Source of the DNA: Zhongshania marina
Lineage (GTDB): Bacteria > Pseudomonadota > Gammaproteobacteria > Pseudomonadales > Spongiibacteraceae
Length of the DNA stretch: 64,000 bases
NCBI RefSeq assembly: GCF_002915595.1
Contig: NZ_PQGG01000031.1
Coordinates: 186,001-250,000, forward strand
Direction: 5' to 3'
Under the pieces are notes generated by a model, which searched no databases, had not been told where the DNA came from, and saw nothing but the letters and a program-made list of their open reading frames with translations. Position numbers and translations under genes: made by a program. This document shows positions 26,101-35,072 of this stretch, in pieces; the stretch's first letter is position 1, and each line of letters begins with the position of its first letter.

Positions 26101-26583
26101 TTACTCTGCTTTAGCCGCTGCTTTTTTTGCAGGTGCTTTGCGAGGGGCTTTCGCTTTAGGTGCAGCGGCTTTAGCGGCCGCAGGTGCTGCGGGCTTGCTT
26201 GCTTTAGCTAATGCATCAACTTTCTTACTTAAAGCGTCGAGCTTTTTTTCTAAACGCTGTAAGTCATCTGCGCTAGCTGTGTGGCCAAAGCCGAGGCTGG
26301 CACGCATTTTACTGATGCGTTCTTCAATCGACACGGTTTTGCCAATGCTGGTTACTTCGCCTAGCTTCTCGCGCGCTTGGCTTTCAAGGCGGCTGCCTTT
26401 GTCTACCAAGTCGGTGAACAAGCGTGGTGTTTCTTTGCTGGCTTTCTCATAGCGGTCGTGAGCTTCATCGTAGGCTCTGCCGTAGGCGCCAAGACCGGCA
26501 AGCCAAATGCTTTTTGCCAGTTCACTTGCCTGATTGGTTACATCTTTAAGATCTTGCAGGCTTTTTTTGCTGTCTTTGCTCAT
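26101..26583 (-). CDS. Phasin (PHA granule-associated protein) with histone-like tail
   Basis: 160 residues. The first 110 are the phasin domain (LKDVTNQASELAKSIWLAGLGAYGRAYDEAHDRYEKASKE...), which coats polyhydroxyalkanoate granules. A heptad-like stretch (LQRLEKKLDALSKKVDALAKA) follows, and a C-terminal Ala/Lys/Pro-rich tail (KAAAPKAKAPRKAPAKKAAAK), as in PhaF, which binds DNA and partitions granules. ATG 26583 has GGAG at good spacing; an in-frame ATG four codons upstream does not. Confidence 0.9.
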   Translation of the reverse strand: MSKDSKKSLQDLKDVTNQASELAKSIWLAGLGAYGRAYDEAHDRYEKASKETPRLFTDLVDKGSRLESQAREKLGEVTSIGKTVSIEERISKMRASLGFGHTASADDLQRLEKKLDALSKKVDALAKASKPAAPAAAKAAAPKAKAPRKAPAKKAAAKAE

Positions 26584-26672
26584 GGTTTTCTCCATTGCAA
26601 ATGGGTCACTGAATAGAGCGGTAGTTAATCGTTGTTAGCTACCAATCTGAAACTGTTCTGCGCTCGAGTATG

Positions 26673-26705
26673 AAAAAAGCACGATGGCCAATCGGCGCAT
26701 CGTGC
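26673..26705 (-). terminator. Rho-independent terminator of the second phasin gene
   Basis: On the minus strand GCACGATG pairs with CATCGTGC across an 11-base loop (26679-26705) and is followed by six T (26673-26678). It separates the two phasin genes. Confidence 0.87.
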
Positions 26706-26763
26706 AAAAGCATAGGTGAGATACAGACCTAGGATTGGGTGCCTTAAGGCAGGCACCGAATGC

Positions 26764-27231
26764 TTACGATGCGCTAGCTTCTGCTACAGCTTCATCGGCA
26801 GTGCGAGAAACTTTGCTTTTTACTTTCTCAAAGCCTTCGCGGAGTGTTTTGATTTGACCCTCAACAGCGGCATTGCTTTCGCTTTTCAGTTCTTCAAACT
26901 TAGCAATGGCCTGTGCTTTAGTGTCTTTAAACTTGCTGACGACCTGTGATTTGCCGTCTTCAATTTTGCTAGTCAGCTGAATTTTGCTTTCTTCAAATTT
27001 AGAAAGCGTGTCGCTTTGTACTTTCTCGCCGCGAACTACCAAGCTGTCGAAAAATTCGTTGCGCTTGCTGTAAGCGTCTTTGCATTTGCTTTCAGTTTCT
27101 TTAAGCTTGGCTTCAGTTTGCTTTAGCAGATCTTGGCTTTGTTCAAAAACTTTGCCCGCCAAACCAAGGTTCGCTAGAAATACTTCTTTTGCTAGCGCAT
27201 TGGCTTTTTCGATTTTGCTTGCTTCGGTCAT
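26764..27231 (-). CDS. Second phasin-family protein
   Basis: 155 residues, nearly all helical and rich in Lys/Glu/Ala/Ser. The N-terminal ANALAKEVFLANLGLAGKVFEQSQDLLKQTE matches the phasin start seen in the neighbouring gene, and a long coiled coil (residues 30-140) follows. It lacks the Lys-Ala-Pro tail, resembling PhaI more than PhaF. GAGGACATC precedes the ATG. It has its own terminator, so the two phasins are separate transcripts. Confidence 0.85.
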   Translation of the reverse strand: MTEASKIEKANALAKEVFLANLGLAGKVFEQSQDLLKQTEAKLKETESKCKDAYSKRNEFFDSLVVRGEKVQSDTLSKFEESKIQLTSKIEDGKSQVVSKFKDTKAQAIAKFEELKSESNAAVEGQIKTLREGFEKVKSKVSRTADEAVAEASAS

Positions 27232-27540
27232 ACTGATGTCCTCGTTAAAAATTAGGGGTTTATGAAAAATCCAATTCAGCTAGGACTACATAAACTCGCT
27301 GATTGAAGACAAGGTTACGGATAAAAATTAGAAACCGCATACTAAAAATCAATTTTGCTCCGTGAATCTCCTTATTCCCTTCATTGTTTACTCTTCGTTA
27401 CTGTCATTACTCGATAAATCCAGATTGCACCGCTGCCCATATTGCGGTTATATAGTTGTTACTTTCCGTGGACCTTGTTGATTGAGGTTTACCCCAGCTG
27501 TATTAAGCGCGCCGCCGCTTCGATCGTTTGAGGGGATAAA
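27232..27540. promoter_or_regulatory. Divergent promoter region, phasin and hydrolase
   Basis: This 309-bp AT-rich gap lies between divergent genes. Its position next to a PhaD-type regulator makes it the obvious place for PHA-linked control. I see no coding potential and no clear palindrome or consensus promoter. Confidence 0.4.
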
Positions 27541-28347
27541 ATGAATAATAAGAACAACTTTGAAGGTGTGACTAGCGTCAGTGCGCCGAGCATATTAAAT
27601 ACCGCCAAAGAATTGCGGGTTATTTTTGAGATGTTGGCTATGGCCTCATTTCGGTCGCGTTTGAACAGTATTAAGTGTGGTGACGGGCACCCTGTTGTTG
27701 TCGCGCCCTCGTTTATGACCGGCGACGGCGGAACCGCCGCGCTGCGTACCTATCTGCGGCGCGCCGGATTTGCAGCTTATGGTTGGGAGCAGGGTCGAAA
27801 TACGGGTTTGCGTGAGCAGGTATACCTCAACTTTGAGCGCCACATCAAAGATTTGGCTGCGCGCTACGGTAAAAAAGTAAGCGTAGTAGGTTGGAGTTTG
27901 GGCGGGGTTTATGCCCGAACGGTGGCAAATAAAAATCCAGATTATATTCGTCAAATCATTACCCTCGGTTCGCCGATCCATATTCCCGATATGAGCGGTG
28001 TGACCGGCCCAGTACTGAAGCTGTATGAAATGCTAAACCCCGGCGCGATGACGGACCCAATGTTGGAATGGGGGGATTGCTGGCGCGATACCCCTAAGGT
28101 TCCATCAACGGCGATCTACAGTGAGGGTGACGGTATTGTCGATTGGAATCTGTGTGTTGATAAGGACTTGGCGGCCCATACCGAAAACCTGCGAGTGCCG
28201 GGCAGTCACGTCGGCCTAACCCACAATTTGGCGGTAATGTACGCGGTTGCGGAGCGTTTGGCTCAGCGTGAAGGGCATTGGCGCCCCTTTGATTTAAGTG
28301 GAATAAGAGGCCGCGTTTACGGCCGTACCCCTGCCGCACTAGCTTAG
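27541..28347 (+). CDS. Alpha/beta-hydrolase (lipase-like), possible PHA or lipid hydrolase
   Basis: 268 residues, no signal peptide. The hydrolase core has VVVAPSFMTGDGG (oxyanion region), WEQGRN and the nucleophile elbow GWSLGG (Ser about 121). The acid residue is in YSEGDGIVDW and the His in GSHVGLTHN. Divergent from the phasin gene and close to PhaD, so PHA or lipid ester substrates are a reasonable guess; it does not look like the PhaZ depolymerase family. GAGGGG precedes the ATG. Confidence 0.82.
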   Translation: MNNKNNFEGVTSVSAPSILNTAKELRVIFEMLAMASFRSRLNSIKCGDGHPVVVAPSFMTGDGGTAALRTYLRRAGFAAYGWEQGRNTGLREQVYLNFERHIKDLAARYGKKVSVVGWSLGGVYARTVANKNPDYIRQIITLGSPIHIPDMSGVTGPVLKLYEMLNPGAMTDPMLEWGDCWRDTPKVPSTAIYSEGDGIVDWNLCVDKDLAAHTENLRVPGSHVGLTHNLAVMYAVAERLAQREGHWRPFDLSGIRGRVYGRTPAALA

Positions 28348-28364
28348 TGTTATAAGCCTAAAAT

Positions 28365-29567
28365 CTAGGGCGCTTGCAGTAGCTGTTCTAGGCAGTGCTC
28401 TTGTATACCGTAAAAGCGTTTTAATTCTGCGATTTGCGTTAGTACCCCGCTGTTATCGCGGGGCTGCTGGCGCTTTTGGGCCAAAATCATCTTGTTTTTG
28501 TTGGTATGTTCCAGCGAGATAAACTCAAAAACCTGAGTGTCGTAACCGTTGGCCTCTAGCAATAGGGCGCGCAAGCCGTCGGTGAGCATCTCTGCTTCTT
28601 GCCCTAGATGAATGCCGTGCTGCAGTAAGGGAGCAAGAATTGAGGGGCTTTTTAGCTGGGGGCGAATTTGTTTGTGGCAGCAGGGCGAGCACATGATGAT
28701 GTCGGCATCGCTGCGAATTCCCATATTAATCGCGTAGTCGGTGGCGGTGTCACAGGCGTGCAGGGCGATCATAATATTGATGTTTTGCGCCGCGAAATGC
28801 TGCACATCACCCTGTTCAAATTTAATACCTTCCAGTTCTAAATTAGCTGCGGTTTGATTGCATAAATCGACAAGGCCCTGTCGCAGTTCTACGCCAGTGA
28901 CCTGTGGTTTGATGGCAAGCTTGTTGTGTAAATAGTCGTGAACAGCGAAGGTCAGGTAGGCTTTGCCTGAACCGAAATCGGCGATATGGACTTCCTGCTG
29001 GTCCGCTAGGCCGGTGCTTTCAATAGCGCCAGATAGGATCTCAATAAATTTATTAATCTGTTTCCACTTGCGGGACATGGCGGGAATAATTTGACCCCTG
29101 CCGTCGGTGACACCCAGTGCGGCTAAATAGGGACGATCCTGTTGAACAAAGCGATTTTTTTCTCGGTTGTGGCTTAAGTTTGTCGTGGCATCCGAGGATG
29201 TTTTAGTCGCAGTTGAGCGATGTTCACTGAGTAGCGCTTTGCCTTTTTTACTGAAACGCAATTGAATTTCCGCAGATTCGCTGACGAGGTGGGCATTTTT
29301 AAAATCGCTGCCTAGGCTTTTCGCGAGTATGTTTAGCGATTCGTTGAGGCCAATGTTTTTGGTGATGTGATTGGTTTGGTATTCGTATAAAAAAGACAAT
29401 TGGAGCTGATTTTTAATCAGCACTGGCCGCACGCTGATGCGTTTTAAATCGGCTTCATCGCCTTGGTATTTTGAAAGCACTAGGCGCTGCAAAAGCGAGC
29501 TATTGAATGCCTGTCGGTATTGATCAAGAAAATATTGGACCTCTTCAGAGGTATGAGTAACCGGCAT
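28365..29567 (-). CDS. SAM-dependent methyltransferase (Methyltransf_32-like)
   Basis: 400 residues. The N-terminal third has no clear domain. The methyltransferase core begins with SRKWKQINKFIEIL and the SAM motif ADFGSGKAYLTFAVHDYL (about 195-215), then CSPCCHKQIRPQLKSP, which is typical of the METTL25-like/Methyltransf_32 group. Several cysteines in CSPCCHK may bind metal. Substrate unknown; eukaryotic relatives modify ribosomal protein. It ends convergent with the hydrolase gene with 17 bases between. Confidence 0.82.
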   Translation of the reverse strand: MPVTHTSEEVQYFLDQYRQAFNSSLLQRLVLSKYQGDEADLKRISVRPVLIKNQLQLSFLYEYQTNHITKNIGLNESLNILAKSLGSDFKNAHLVSESAEIQLRFSKKGKALLSEHRSTATKTSSDATTNLSHNREKNRFVQQDRPYLAALGVTDGRGQIIPAMSRKWKQINKFIEILSGAIESTGLADQQEVHIADFGSGKAYLTFAVHDYLHNKLAIKPQVTGVELRQGLVDLCNQTAANLELEGIKFEQGDVQHFAAQNINIMIALHACDTATDYAINMGIRSDADIIMCSPCCHKQIRPQLKSPSILAPLLQHGIHLGQEAEMLTDGLRALLLEANGYDTQVFEFISLEHTNKNKMILAQKRQQPRDNSGVLTQIAELKRFYGIQEHCLEQLLQAP

Positions 29568-29640
29568 GTGCTTCCCAAAGATGTTTTGCTATAGGGCTTA
29601 GAGCCACGATTCAACAGTATAGTGTGCTTTTGTTCAGACG

Positions 29641-29668
29641 AAAAAAAGGGCAGTCGAGCTGCCCTTTT
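29641..29668 (-). terminator. Rho-independent terminator of pckA
   Basis: On the minus strand AAGGGCAG and CTGCCCTT form an 8-bp stem with loop CTCGA, followed by a run of T. It is 17 bases after the pckA stop. Confidence 0.9.
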
Positions 29669-29684
29669 AGTGTCGCTGCGTTGC

Positions 29685-31235
29685 TTAGGCTTTTGGGCCA
29701 GCCGCGATAATCGCCTCAGAAACATCAAACTTCTTGATGTTCTCTTGGAACAACCTAGCAAGTTTGCTTGCCTCTGCATCGTAAGCGTCAGCATCGCCCC
29801 AGGCTTTACGTGGGTTGATGTATTTGTCGTCGACACCAGGAATAGACTTAGGAATCGTCAGGTTTAGCGCTTCTAAAGTCTCGGTTTCTGCACCAATTAA
29901 TACGCCGTTTTGTGCAGCGGCAACCACCGCGCGGGTAACGGGAATTGGGAAGCGCGAACCGGTGCCGCCTGCGGCGCCAGAACCACCAGTCCAACCGGTG
30001 TTAATTAGGTAAACTTGTGAGTCGAAGTCTTCGATGCGCTTCATTAACAACTCAGCGTATTCGCCAGCTGGGCGAGGCATGAAGGGCGCGCCAAAACAGG
30101 TAGAGAATGTTGGGTGAATACCTGCTTCTGCACCAAGCTCGGTAGAGCCAACCCGTGCGGTGTAACCACTTAGGAAGTGGAATGCAGCGGCTTCTTTAGA
30201 CAGAATAGAAATTGGCGGGATAACGCCAGATACGTCGCAGGTAAGGAAGATAACGGTCTTTGGCTCGCCAGCGGCATTTTCAATAACGCGCTTTTCAACA
30301 TTTTCTAGAGGATAGCAGCAGCGGCCGTTTTCGGTCAGGCTGGTATCGTCGTAGTCTGCGTGGCGGGTGTTTTCACCAATCACGACGTTCTCTACGATTG
30401 AGCCAAAGCGGATGGCATCCCAAATAATAGGCTCATTCTTTTGGCTAAGATTGATGGTTTTTGCGTAGCAGCCGCCTTCAATATTGAAAACAGAGCCCTT
30501 CGCCCAGCCGTGCTCGTCGTCGCCAATCAAATAGCAGCTTGGGTCCGCAGACAAGGTGGTTTTACCGGTGCCAGAAAGACCGAAGAACAGGGTGGTATTG
30601 CCAGCTTCGTCAACATTCGCCGAGCAGTGCATTGGCATAACGTCTTTTTCTGGCAGCAGGAAGTTCTGCACAGAGAACATCGCTTTTTTCATTTCACCAG
30701 CGTAACGCATGCCGGCTAGGAGCACTTTGCGCTGTGCGAAATTGATGATGACACAACCGTCAGAGTTGGTGCCGTCACGCTCTGGCTCGCAAACAAAACC
30801 CGCGCAGTTGAGGATTGTCCACTCTTCTTTGCCTTTGGGGTTGTACTTGCTCGGGCGCACAAACATATTGCGGCCAAACAGGCCTTGCCATGCAGTTTGA
30901 GTGTTAACAACAACGGGAATGTAGTGATCTTCGTGGGCGCCAACGTGAAGGTTGGAAACAAAGCTGTCGTGATCTGCAAGGTAGTCTTCTACGCGATCCC
31001 ATAAGGCATCAAATTTAGCGGCGTCGAAGGGGCGGTTTACGCTGGTCCAGTCGATAGAGTCAGAAGTAGATGGCTCTTGGACGATGTAACGGTCGCCAGG
31101 TGAACGGCCGGTGCGCTTGCCGGTGGTTACCACTAAAGCGCCGGTGTCTGCGAGTTGACCTTCGCCACGACTTAGGGCTTGTTCAATCAGTTGGGCGGGG
31201 GTTAAATCTTTGTAAATCGTTGTTTCAGCACTCAT
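29685..31235 (-). CDS. pckA: Phosphoenolpyruvate carboxykinase (ATP)
   Basis: Gluconeogenic conversion of oxaloacetate to phosphoenolpyruvate. The 516-residue protein has the ATP-binding [14 protein letters not shown] (kinase-1 motif), the substrate stretch [12 protein letters not shown] and the metal site around [15 protein letters not shown] 31235 is preferred because the upstream frame (to 31337) lacks family similarity and AGGAAAA precedes this ATG. It lies next to hslO, as in E. coli, an old conserved neighbourhood. Confidence 0.95.
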   Translation of the reverse strand: MSAETTIYKDLTPAQLIEQALSRGEGQLADTGALVVTTGKRTGRSPGDRYIVQEPSTSDSIDWTSVNRPFDAAKFDALWDRVEDYLADHDSFVSNLHVGAHEDHYIPVVVNTQTAWQGLFGRNMFVRPSKYNPKGKEEWTILNCAGFVCEPERDGTNSDGCVIINFAQRKVLLAGMRYAGEMKKAMFSVQNFLLPEKDVMPMHCSANVDEAGNTTLFFGLSGTGKTTLSADPSCYLIGDDEHGWAKGSVFNIEGGCYAKTINLSQKNEPIIWDAIRFGSIVENVVIGENTRHADYDDTSLTENGRCCYPLENVEKRVIENAAGEPKTVIFLTCDVSGVIPPISILSKEAAAFHFLSGYTARVGSTELGAEAGIHPTFSTCFGAPFMPRPAGEYAELLMKRIEDFDSQVYLINTGWTGGSGAAGGTGSRFPIPVTRAVVAAAQNGVLIGAETETLEALNLTIPKSIPGVDDKYINPRKAWGDADAYDAEASKLARLFQENIKKFDVSEAIIAAGPKA

Positions 31236-31406
31236 TCTCTGTTTTCCTGTCACGTAATCCTGAGAGCAGCCTAGGTCTAGCAGCGGGGTCGGAGAGCAAG
31301 GAGAACCCCCATGATGGCTGGTAATTTGGGGCGCCATTATTACAAAAAACCCATAGCAGCGCTAACCTTTGCTGAGATAAATCTTCGTTTGGGTAATTTT
31401 GCGGTA

Positions 31407-32258
31407 TTAATGGCGAACGATGTCGGTGTTTTCGTTAAACATTGCCGCGATATCAGCGGCGCTAAATTGATATAGGCGGTTGCAGAATTCACAGTTGGTT
31501 TCTACTAAACCCTGCTCAAGAACGATGTCGTTTAGTTCACTCTGCCCAATGGACAACAGCGCCTTTTCTACCCGCTCGCGATTACATTGGCAGCGCGCAA
31601 TAAGGGGCTTGGCTTCAAATAAACGCACTGCGTCTTGGTGATATAGCCTGTATAAAAGGGCATCTGCATCTAGCGAAAGGAGTTCTTCGCTTTTGATGGT
31701 GTCGGCGATGGTGGTGAGGTGTTGCCAGCGGTCTTTGTCTGGGGTTTTGCTGGGTAGTTCTTGCAGCATTAGCCCAGAGGCGCATTTGCCATCAGCGTCG
31801 AGCCATATACGAGTAGATAGTTGCTCGCTCTGTTCAAAGTAGCTTTCTAGGCAATGTGCCAAACTTTCGCCATCTAGGCTGACGATGCCCTGATAGCGCT
31901 TACCGTGTTTGGGGTCTATCGTCATGGCGAGCTGACCATTGCCGATTAGGGTTTTAAAGTCGAGGCTCATGGCTTGGTTTGCATCGCGGGCAATGGCGCG
32001 CAGCTCACGCTCAGAATTTGCCTCGGCCATGATAAGCGGCACTTCGCCGTCGCCACGCACCTGCAATATCAAGGCCCCTTCAAATTTTATGGTTGCGCTG
32101 AGCAGGCTGGCGGCGGCCAGAAACTCGCCTAGCAAATTCGCCACACCGGGCGGGTAGTGGTGAATATTGAGGATGTCCTGATAGCTTTTTTCTAGGCGGA
32201 CGTGTTCACCGCGAACGTCGGTTTTATCAAAAATAAAGCGGCTGATCGTGTCGCTCAT
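31407..32258 (-). CDS. hslO: Redox-regulated chaperone Hsp33
   Basis: 283 residues. The N-terminal domain starts FIFDKTDVRGEHVRLEKSYQDIL. The redox switch is C-terminal: CQC (C-x-C) followed after about 30 residues by CEFC (C-x2-C), which bind zinc when reduced. The chaperone holds unfolded proteins under oxidative stress. The ATG at 32258 gives the family start MSDTISRF; an upstream ATG at 32294 does not. Confidence 0.94.
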   Translation of the reverse strand: MSDTISRFIFDKTDVRGEHVRLEKSYQDILNIHHYPPGVANLLGEFLAAASLLSATIKFEGALILQVRGDGEVPLIMAEANSERELRAIARDANQAMSLDFKTLIGNGQLAMTIDPKHGKRYQGIVSLDGESLAHCLESYFEQSEQLSTRIWLDADGKCASGLMLQELPSKTPDKDRWQHLTTIADTIKSEELLSLDADALLYRLYHQDAVRLFEAKPLIARCQCNRERVEKALLSIGQSELNDIVLEQGLVETNCEFCNRLYQFSAADIAAMFNENTDIVRH

Positions 32259-32314
32259 GGGCGTTTGGAATTCCGTAACTGAATGGGCGCGCAATTATAC
32301 CGTTTTCGCCCCGA

Positions 32315-32722
32315 TTAGTCTGTGTCGGCTACTATTCGTTGAAAGCGGTGAATCTGCCGGCGCTGCTTTTTGTTTGGTCGCTCGGGGTGAGCGAATGCAG
32401 AGCCCAGAGCTTTGCGCTCTGCGGCTTGCTGAGCTCTTTGCTCAATACTTTCTGGGGTTTCTTCATAGAGCAGTGCCGCCTCCGGTGCGCCGCGCCGCTG
32501 GTCGGACAGCGCAATGATCGTAACGACCTTGGTATCGAAGCCGACTTTAAGGCTTAATTCGGCGCCGATTTGCACTTCTTTGCTGACTTTGCAGCGGTCG
32601 CCATTGTATTGAACCTTGCCACCTTCGATGGCTTGTTTGGCTAGGCTGCGGGTTTTGTAGAAACGTGCGGCCCATAGCCATTTGTCGAGACGGATACCGC
32701 TTGTTGAAGGTGTTTGTGCCAT
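32315..32722 (-). CDS. hslR: Heat shock protein 15, S4 RNA-binding domain
   Basis: 135 residues. The S4 motif runs IRLDKWLWAARFYKTRSLAKQAIEGGKVQYNGDRCK. The tail is basic (HPERPNKKQRRQIHRFQ). In E. coli it recycles free 50S subunits carrying nascent chains after heat shock. Order HAD nucleotidase - hslR - hslO - pckA on one strand is the same as in E. coli (yrfG-hslR-hslO-pckA). Confidence 0.94.
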   Translation of the reverse strand: MAQTPSTSGIRLDKWLWAARFYKTRSLAKQAIEGGKVQYNGDRCKVSKEVQIGAELSLKVGFDTKVVTIIALSDQRRGAPEAALLYEETPESIEQRAQQAAERKALGSAFAHPERPNKKQRRQIHRFQRIVADTD

Positions 32723-32736
32723 ATCAATTTTATGCG

Positions 32737-33405
32737 TTAGGGAGTTCGAGGTGGGATTGGTAACACTTCTGCGAAACTTAGTACTGCAGGATAGTCCAAG
32801 GCATCGCGCACGGCTTGCCGGCTGTCGGGTTGGCGCAGTGTAAGCAAATGTTGGATACCAAAATTGGCCGCCGCATCTAATACTGTGGCGGTGTCGTCGA
32901 CCAACAGCGTGCGCGCGGGATCAAAATGCCAATGTTGCTGTAGCTGGCGCCAAAAATCTGGGTCTTCTTTAGGTTTGCCAAACTCGTGAGAAGTAATGAT
33001 TTTGCTAATGTGCTGGCGGAGGTCGGTGTGTTCGAGCTTGAGATTTAGACTGCCTTGATGAGCATTGGTGACCAGCCATGTTTCACAGTGACTGGTGTTG
33101 AGAGCATTCAGAAAATCTTTGGTGCTGGGGTGCGGGGCGATTAGATGGGCTACCTCGCGCTTAAGTGCAACAATATCGACCTTAAGTTGCGTTGACCAAT
33201 AGTCTAAGCAGTACCAGTTTAGCGAGCCCTTTTCCGCCATAATTTGCTTCATTAGCTGTTCGCTAACGGTTTCTGGATTGCCGCCATGTATTTGCGCATA
33301 GCGGAGCGGAAGGTGTTGGGTCCAAAAGTAGTTGTCGTAGTGCAGGTCTAGTAGCGTGCCATCCATATCGAGGAGGACGGTGTCTATCGCTTGCCAGTTA
33401 ATCAT
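32737..33405 (-). CDS. yrfG: HAD-family nucleotidase, YrfG-like
   Basis: 222 residues. HAD motif I is LLDMDGTLLDL (nucleophile and second Asp), motif II WLVTNAHQG, motif III Lys in EFGKPKEDPDFW and motif IV LLVDDTATVLDAA. The E. coli protein prefers purine mononucleotides (GMP/IMP). It precedes hslR with 14 bases between, conserved operon order. Confidence 0.92.
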   Translation of the reverse strand: MINWQAIDTVLLDMDGTLLDLHYDNYFWTQHLPLRYAQIHGGNPETVSEQLMKQIMAEKGSLNWYCLDYWSTQLKVDIVALKREVAHLIAPHPSTKDFLNALNTSHCETWLVTNAHQGSLNLKLEHTDLRQHISKIITSHEFGKPKEDPDFWRQLQQHWHFDPARTLLVDDTATVLDAAANFGIQHLLTLRQPDSRQAVRDALDYPAVLSFAEVLPIPPRTP

Positions 33406-33431
33406 AAGGTGCCATAGTGTATGGCACTGGC

Positions 33432-33611
33432 TTAATTAGAGACCCGTGCCGGATTCAATTTCATGCTGACGGCATCGCGCATATCGATAACTTCAGCGTA
33501 GTTTACGTTTAACCACCACTCGGCGCGTTTGCTGCCGAACTGGCTTATCGCGTTTAGGTTGCGACGTATTTCTTGGAATATTACGCTGTCTTGCTTGCCT
33601 GAACCATTCAT
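33432..33611 (-). CDS. Small protein, 59 residues, unrecognised
   Basis: An ATG (33609-33611) is preceded by GAGGGT at seven bases, a better ribosome site than many genes here. The product is helical and polar (MNGSGKQDSVIFQEIRRNLN, then FGSKRAEWWLNVNYAEVIDM), with a Trp pair and no signal peptide or membrane segment. It ends 26 bases before the YrfG-like gene and is probably the first gene of that operon. I do not recognise a family. It sits where the E. coli locus has igaA, but it is not related to that large membrane protein. Confidence 0.65.
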   Translation of the reverse strand: MNGSGKQDSVIFQEIRRNLNAISQFGSKRAEWWLNVNYAEVIDMRDAVSMKLNPARVSN

Positions 33612-33762
33612 TGTTAAAACCCTCGTGCTCCAATGACCCGGTAGAATTTGCTTACTGAGTGGTCAAAGTACTGAGAGGGCGGTGTTTGAAGTATAGGGAA
33701 AACCACCTATTGGGTGAACCTGCGTGTTAAAACTGTGAACAGGGTTTGATTTTAGTGTGTCA

Positions 33763-33809
33763 CAGCGACAGCCAATGTTATTCCTCGCGGGCAAAATCGG
33801 CTGTCGCTG
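33763..33809 (-). terminator. Inverted repeat downstream of acyl-CoA dehydrogenase gene
   Basis: CAGCGACAGCC and GGCTGTCGCTG form a perfect 11-bp stem with a 25-base loop just after the acyl-CoA dehydrogenase stop. There is no T run on either side, so a Rho-independent terminator is unproven. Confidence 0.45.
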
Positions 33810-33816
33810 GTCGGTA

Positions 33817-35043
33817 TTACCTGCTTTGGTTGCCGCTTGGAATTTCGTTAAACGCCAGACCTTTGTCTGCTCGTGGTTCTTGGGGTAGGCCGAGAACCTG
33901 CTCTGCAATCACATTGCGCATGACCTCGTCGGTGCCGCCAGCCAGTCGTATACCGGGCGAAAACAATACGGTTTTTTGAAAGTGTGCCTGTTGCTCAGCA
34001 AAGGCGGGGTCGCAAATTGCAGCGGCATCACCCATTAGCTGAATGGCGTAGTTGGCGATGTCTTGGTTCATGACCGCGCCAACTAATTTACCCAGGGCGG
34101 CTTCGGCGCCGGGCATCCCCCCTTTGGCGACTGCGGTGAGCATACGGTTGGTCGAGGCCTTTATGCCCGCATGTTTGTAATACCACTCGGCTAAATGCTC
34201 TCGTACAGCGGGGTTGGCGCTTATTGGCTCGCCGTCGATATGCAGGGTTTTGACGAGCTTTAGAAACTCCGGAAAGCCGTCAGGTTGAACGCCGGCAATT
34301 GCCAAGCGTTCATTCATCAATACCAGCAGTGCGGCGCCCCAACCGCCTCCTACCTCGCCTAGGCGGTAGGCGTCGGGAATGACTGCATTATTGAAAAATA
34401 CCTCGTTAAAATGAGCGCCGCCATCCATTTGTTTAATGGGTTTTACTTCCACACCAGCCTGATTCATGTCGATAAAGAACATGGTCATACCACGGTATTT
34501 AGAAATAGTGGGGTCGGTGCGGCACAGTATTACGCCGTAGTCGGAATGCTGGGCGCCGGAGGTCCAGATTTTTTGGCCATTGATAATCCAGTTGTCGCCA
34601 TCTGCTACCGCACTGGTGCGCAGGCCGGCTACGTCTGAGCCCGCGCTGGGTTCAGAGAACATTTGGCACCACACGGTTTCTGCGCTTGCCATCGGCGGTA
34701 ATAAGGTTTTCTTTTGTTCTTCGGTGGCGAAATGCATGATGGCTGGGCCGCAATTGCCAATGCCAATCACAAAGTAGCCATCGGGCTCGGCGTAGTTTGC
34801 GACCTCCTGCGACCAGATAACCTTGTGTATATCACTGAGTCCGGCGCCGCCGTATTGTTTGGGCCAGTTCAAGCAGGCGTAGCCGGCGTCGGCTACTTTT
34901 TTGTACCAAATTTTGGCGTCTTGATAGGCTTCAGATTGATCTTTGCGGCCGCCGGCTGCTGACTTTGGTGTCGCGTTTTTGCTTAGCCAGTCGCGTATTT
35001 CGGCGCGAAAAGCGGACTGTTCTGCTGAGTCTTTAAAGTCCAT
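33817..35043 (-). CDS. Acyl-CoA dehydrogenase family protein (larger subunit type)
   Basis: 408 residues, FAD-dependent alpha,beta-desaturation of an acyl-CoA. Visible elements are the FAD-binding WCQMFSEPSAGSDVAGL, NGQKIWTSGAQHSDYG and the C-terminal GIRLAGGTDEVMRNVIAEQVLGLP. ATG 35043 with AAGGAATC upstream is preferred over 35112, which lies inside the next gene. It is 29 bases downstream of a second, shorter acyl-CoA dehydrogenase gene. Such pairs form heteromeric enzymes in steroid and terpenoid side-chain oxidation, so a bulky substrate is possible. Confidence 0.88.
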   Translation of the reverse strand: MDFKDSAEQSAFRAEIRDWLSKNATPKSAAGGRKDQSEAYQDAKIWYKKVADAGYACLNWPKQYGGAGLSDIHKVIWSQEVANYAEPDGYFVIGIGNCGPAIMHFATEEQKKTLLPPMASAETVWCQMFSEPSAGSDVAGLRTSAVADGDNWIINGQKIWTSGAQHSDYGVILCRTDPTISKYRGMTMFFIDMNQAGVEVKPIKQMDGGAHFNEVFFNNAVIPDAYRLGEVGGGWGAALLVLMNERLAIAGVQPDGFPEFLKLVKTLHIDGEPISANPAVREHLAEWYYKHAGIKASTNRMLTAVAKGGMPGAEAALGKLVGAVMNQDIANYAIQLMGDAAAICDPAFAEQQAHFQKTVLFSPGIRLAGGTDEVMRNVIAEQVLGLPQEPRADKGLAFNEIPSGNQSR

Positions 35044-35072
35044 AACGATTCCTTGGCAAATTGGTGTGCTAA

